Positions 59,862-64,000 of a DNA stretch of 64,000 nucleotides are shown in pieces. This stretch comes from Siphonodentalium dalli (lineage: Eukaryota > Mollusca > Scaphopoda > Gadilida > Siphonodentaliidae). Position 1 is the stretch's first letter, and each line of letters opens with the position of its first letter. Where the stretch lies: the NCBI GenBank assembly GCA_032622095.1, contig CP136064.1, positions 195,083,948-195,147,947 of the forward strand, in the 5' to 3' direction. Position numbers and translations under genes: made by a program. The notes under the pieces were generated by a model. The model had not been told where the DNA came from. It ran no database searches and saw only the letters and a program-made list of their open reading frames with translations.

Positions 59862-60373
59862 TTAAGCTGCATTTCTTGTTTAACCGAATGTTTGTAAACC
59901 AGGTTATAGTATTGTTGTGGCCTGAGACACATCTAAAATGATACCCAAAATAACTAGTTAATTTCTTGCCAACATTGGTTTTACTAACTATACGGAACGA
60001 TGACACATATTTTAACTCGCTTCTTAATGAGGATCTAATTAAGCTCTGACGATGTTGAGCTAATTAATGACATGATCATTTAGTGTGGTGGAAGTAATTA
60101 ACTGAGAAAACTGCATCATGAAACAGAGGTGTCTATCATCAATTTGGCAAAGTAAGGGATCTTGACTAAACTATCCTGACATTGGTGGTCTCACAAATCT
60201 GCCCCACCCACACCCCCAGTCGCTATTTCGGTAATGTGCATATCATATTAAGGTGGTCATTATAGCCATCCCGCATTCACCAAGTTGCGATAAACAGAAC
60301 TACAGCACAGCTAGTTGAATAAAATTCCCTTTAGTTATTATGTATACCAGTTGATTTGTAGTTATCCCATAGA

Positions 60374-60434
60374 AAATGTTCAGATGATAACTTCAACAAA
60401 CAACCATATTGTTGAACTTATTATCTGAACATTT
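60374..60434. repeat. Short inverted repeat
   Basis: aaatgttcagatgataactt caacaa and its complement surround a loop of about 8 bp. A half copy (gatgttcaactgataagttc) is at 56573. Confidence 0.75.
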
Positions 60435-60849
60435 GCCTCAATAAATAGGGCTCCTTCTGCACTTTTTTTGGACACCCATGTGAGGATGCTAACCATTTTA
60501 TTTTTTACTGCACTTTTTACAACGAAGCCCAAATTAACATGATTTCTCAAATTAATAACCTGAACATATCCATTACTTCCATGAAGGAACTTCTTTATGG
60601 CATGGCCTCTTACAGCAACGAATTAAACACACATCTTTTTTAAATAGTCCAGGCTTTAATACATTTCAAATTCCTTCTGCTTCCCATGACTGAATAAACA
60701 AATCTGAATAATATTTTCCAACGTATTCAATACTTACCAATTTCAGAAAATTGTGGTGTAATATTCAATGAACAGGGAGAGGAACTATTCTAAGTTATAT
60801 AACTTGTGTTCCAATTCCCTGTGCAACCTCATTCAATATGTCTATATAT

Positions 60850-61030
60850 ATGATAACTAGCAGGTTAGCCCGCCACTGGCGGAAATCGTCAGAAACATGA
60901 CAATTTTTAATTTTAATTAATTTTTTAATGCATTCCCGTGGGTTTTTACCCTTAGATGGGAAGTTTGGTCTTGATCGGTGCAGCCGTTTTCGATTCTATA
61001 AAGTACAAATATATATATTTATATATATAT
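60850..61030. repeat. Possible 3' end of a decayed retroelement
   Basis: gttagcccgccactggcgga ... gggaagtttggtcttgatcg gtgcagccgttttcgattct followed by a TA-rich microsatellite resembles 3' ends of some animal non-LTR elements. No ORF remains. Confidence 0.3.
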
Positions 61031-61359
61031 GTAGTTCTCAAAATATATAGTAGATGTTAAAATATGTTGTAATAATTGGGTCACAATAAATATGTTCAAT
61101 CATGCACTTTTATTGATGTCGTCTGCTTTTATCACCCCTCCAAATGAATAATAGACCATTCTGATGTACACTTTTTAACTGACAGAGAATCCATTTGGTA
61201 TAAAAGGAGTAAAGGTGTAATTTTATCCTTATAAATATCATGACCATTTGCAAAATTAAGTGATTCATTATAGTTTCATCATTTTTTTCTGTCAAGATAT
61301 AAATCATATCACCACTCCCAGAAACAAGCCTGAATTGAGTGTGTCTGACATCTGACATT

Positions 61360-61735
61360 TGCAGAAGGAGGTCCCCAGAGGGTGAATTTAGTGATGCTAT
61401 CTCGTACAGCAGGCTAGCATAACTAAATACACTCTCTGCTTAGGCCTCAACTGCTATGGTATCAGATAGAAGTTCCCCACTTGAAGTTGATGTTCACCAA
61501 TTAGTCACCTTGATGTGCATTTTATCTTCTGCAAATTAGGGAATATAGATACTCAATATAAGGAAAAAAGTAACTAAAAACAATGTTAATTTGAGACTAT
61601 AGATACTTCCAAGAAGATAAGACCTACGGAGAATGAGGTCTACAGAGGGTGAATTAGGTGATGCTAGCCCACCGTGCAGGATAGCATAACTAAATTCAGC
61701 CTCTGGGGACCTCAATCTGCAAATATCAGACACAT
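61360..61735. repeat. Diverged single unit of the hairpin repeat
   Basis: cagaaggaggtccccagagg, then gtgaatttagtgatgctatc ... and aagttccccNcttgaagtt ... ggggacctcaatctgc match 31146-32335 with many changes. Confidence 0.75.
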
Positions 61736-61879
61736 TAAATTCAGGCTTGCCCAGAAACGTGTTATAACACTGTCAGGATATTATACCCTCTCAGCACAGC
61801 GTCATGACATCATTTGTTTGAGTTGTTCAATATTGGTGTGTGTTAATTATTTAAAACTTATTTAACAGCTCGGGGAATT

Positions 61880-64000
61880 GGTATGAACAAGACAGTCAAT
61901 GACTGTGGGGTCGCTCACCAGACTGCAAAGACTGATAAGACTGGGACTCTGGAGACCAAAACAGTCAGCACTTTTCATAATCACTTTAAAAGAAGTAGAT
62001 TTAAACAGGATATGTGGCTAGAGAGACTTCAAGTATGTAGCTTGGTAAAAAACCACCTTGAAATTGCCAACTGTACACTACTGATCACCCCCTTCCTCCA
62101 GCTCAACAAGTCCCCTCCCGACCGGGATCCAGACTCCCAAGTCTTAGGTTGGAATTTCACAACCGACACCTCAAACTTTCTCAATTGTTGGAAATTTCCA
62201 ATCTCACAAGCGCCTTTTTCTAAAACCATTTAAACATGTTTGAAGCCCAATTATCCATGGACCCAAAACACAATACATGTATGTCAGACCAATCAGTCAG
62301 GTGGTTCCAAGGTAGATGTTTTAATGAATTTGGTATTTCTATGATTTTATTGGACACAAAAGTGTTAACTCCCCATAGACTGCCATTTCTTGACAGGTTG
62401 ACCTCATTTTAACAAATCTGTATCTCAGTCACTAAAGGATCTTCCTGATTCCTCCATACTATATGTAAGCTAAATAGTCCAAAATCCCTTGAGAAGACAT
62501 TTTAAGAATTACTATAGAGACATATAGTTATGTCCCTGGTCCCACCCTTTTAACCTGGTGACCCCATCTGAATAAATTTGAATCCCAGACACCAAAGAAC
62601 CCTTCATACATATCATAAATATCAGTCAAATAGACCTGATGGTCCTTGTGAAGGAAGCATATTAAGAGGGAAACTGTCCTTCGCTTGGCCCCTATTTGAC
62701 CAGGTGACCCCATTAAAAAAATCTGAATTGCAGTCAAGGAAGAACATTCCATTCTATATATTTTAAAGCCAACTAGTTCTTGCAAACATATTTTAAGAAT
62801 TACTATGTAGTGAAATAGTTAAGTCTCTTGCTCTGCCCTTATTTGACTTTGTGATCCCATTTTCACAAATCTGATAAGGATAAAAATTAAGTTCCCCAGT
62901 TGAAGTTGGTGATATTCACCCATTGGGCACCTCATTTATGAATTTTATCTTCTGCAAATTAGGGGATATAGAAACTTCCTAGAAGGGAAATTTAACTAAC
63001 AACAATGTAAATTTGATACTATAGATACTTCCCAGAAGATGAGGCCTAAGCAGAATGAGGTCGTCAGAGGGTGAATTTGGTGATGCTAGCCTGCTGTGCC
63101 GGATAGCATCACAAAAAGCGTGTCTGTTCCTACATTGTGTATGCCTGGCCTCAAGCAACACAATGTATTATACAACAAGCCTTGAAATAGTGTGATAGTG
63201 TGTCTGTCATTTGCAGAGTGAGGTCCCCAGAGGGTGAATTTAGTGACGCTAAATTCACCCTCTGGGGACCTCATTCTGATAAAGTCCTCAACTGCTATGG
63301 AAGACCTAGAATAAAATTGAATTTCCCCAGTTGAAGTTGGTGATGTTCACCCATTGGGCCCCTCAATTATGAATTTTATCTTCTGCAAATTAGGGGATAT
63401 AGAAACTTCCTAGAAGGGAAATTTAACTAACAACAATGTAAATTTGATACTATAGATACTTCCCAGAAGATGAGGCCTAAGCAGAATGAGATCTTGAGAC
63501 TCTAGATACTTCCCAGAAGATGAGGCCTAAGCGGAATAAGGTTCTCAGAGGGTGTATTTGGTTAAGCTAGCCTGCTGTGTAGAATAGCGTCACTAAATTC
63601 ACCCTCTGGGAACCTCATTCTACAAATGCCAGGCACTCTTTGAAAAAATGAAATTAATCTGATTTTAATGACCACTAAGTGATAATATAAACAACAAGGG
63701 TGCTTCATTGATAACACCATTAATCTCATTTAAATTATGGATGACATGAATACACTCCCTGGGGACTCTGTCTAAGGCTGCAGAAGCTCTCTTTATCTCT
63801 CTATCTGCCTTGCCATGTCTATCAGTTCATAGGAGAGTTGCCTTGTAATGGGAATTTAAATAAATATACTTTATTTACCTGTGAGTTAGGATATGAGATA
63901 GGGTGGAATGCTGTTGGTTGGGGTGGGGTTCCGGGTCATGTGGGGGGGTGATATTTTTTGTTTGTATGTTAAATTGATCAAGGAGTTCCTGAATTTTTTA
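61880..64000 (+). repeat. Composite dispersed repeat, copy 2, cut by window end
   Basis: It follows 30166-32645 closely from acaagacagtcaatgactgt onward, including the 'gaccccat' units (62396-62870). The hairpin array has two units (62889-63628) instead of three. It contains a 19-bp stretch (near 62005-62025) missing from copy 1. It may continue beyond the window to the same terminal hairpin. Confidence 0.9.

Noticed and set aside
61883-62233. 116-codon ORF at the start of composite repeat copy 2
   Set aside because: The equivalent region of copy 1 has a 19-bp deletion and a frameshift, so there is no sign of selection for coding.

Overview
The window looks like intron-rich nuclear DNA from a lophotrochozoan animal, most likely a bivalve mollusc. 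It is AT-rich with short exons and long introns. It is crowded with small fold-back and TIR DNA transposons, hAT-type elements, one tRNA-derived SINE, and dispersed repeats of the kind common in bivalves. The species assignment is inference from these features; nothing in the window proves it. There is no bacterial-style gene organisation, no CRISPR array and no rRNA.

One gene is clear. Six short exons on the minus strand between 2235 and 17660, all with canonical splice sites and fully compatible phases, encode a contiguous 210-codon piece of a RERE/Atrophin (Grunge-type) transcriptional corepressor. In transcript order (high to low coordinate) they cover the C-terminal part of the BAH region (17564-17660, 14870-15023), a linker plus ELM2 start (12460-12590), the ELM2 core (10959-11058, 6811-6909) and the SANT helix region (2235-2315). 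The 3' half of the gene (GATA finger, RE-rich and Atrophin domains) lies beyond base 1. The 5' end is not securely identified. Three further exon-like segments on the same strand (26383-26469, 29769-29819, 45967-46042) could belong to it, but they do not join directly to the confirmed exons.

The other 98% or so is introns and/or intergenic DNA built from mobile elements. (A) A palindromic TA-target MITE of about 213 bp is present in at least 14 complete or broken copies. (B) A TTAA-target, piggyBac-like MITE of about 255 bp has two internal hairpins and about 9 copies. (C) A TTAA-like element is found near 2861-4878, 51245 and 56736. (D) A second palindromic MITE has two copies. (E) Non-autonomous hAT elements with 7-8 bp target duplications lie at 13086, 16198 and 48649. 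A 4.7-kb long-TIR element (19545-24281) carries a nested PIF/Harbinger remnant with a truncated transposase N-terminus. A 3.3-kb composite repeat occurs at 30166-33478 and again from 61880 to the window end, with a different internal tandem copy number in each. A 1.94-kb segment (33204-37094) is tandemly duplicated and nearly identical. A roughly 155-bp satellite-like unit is scattered over 37.8-41.6 kb.

Nested insertions give a relative history: A inside D, hAT inside B, Harbinger inside the long-TIR element, SINE inside a TTAA-TIR element. Many elements are near-perfect inverted repeats, so RERE pre-mRNA crossing this region should fold into many hairpins of 50-110 bp. Several elements are broken exactly at their hairpin centres, including an A/B chimera at 54619-54885.
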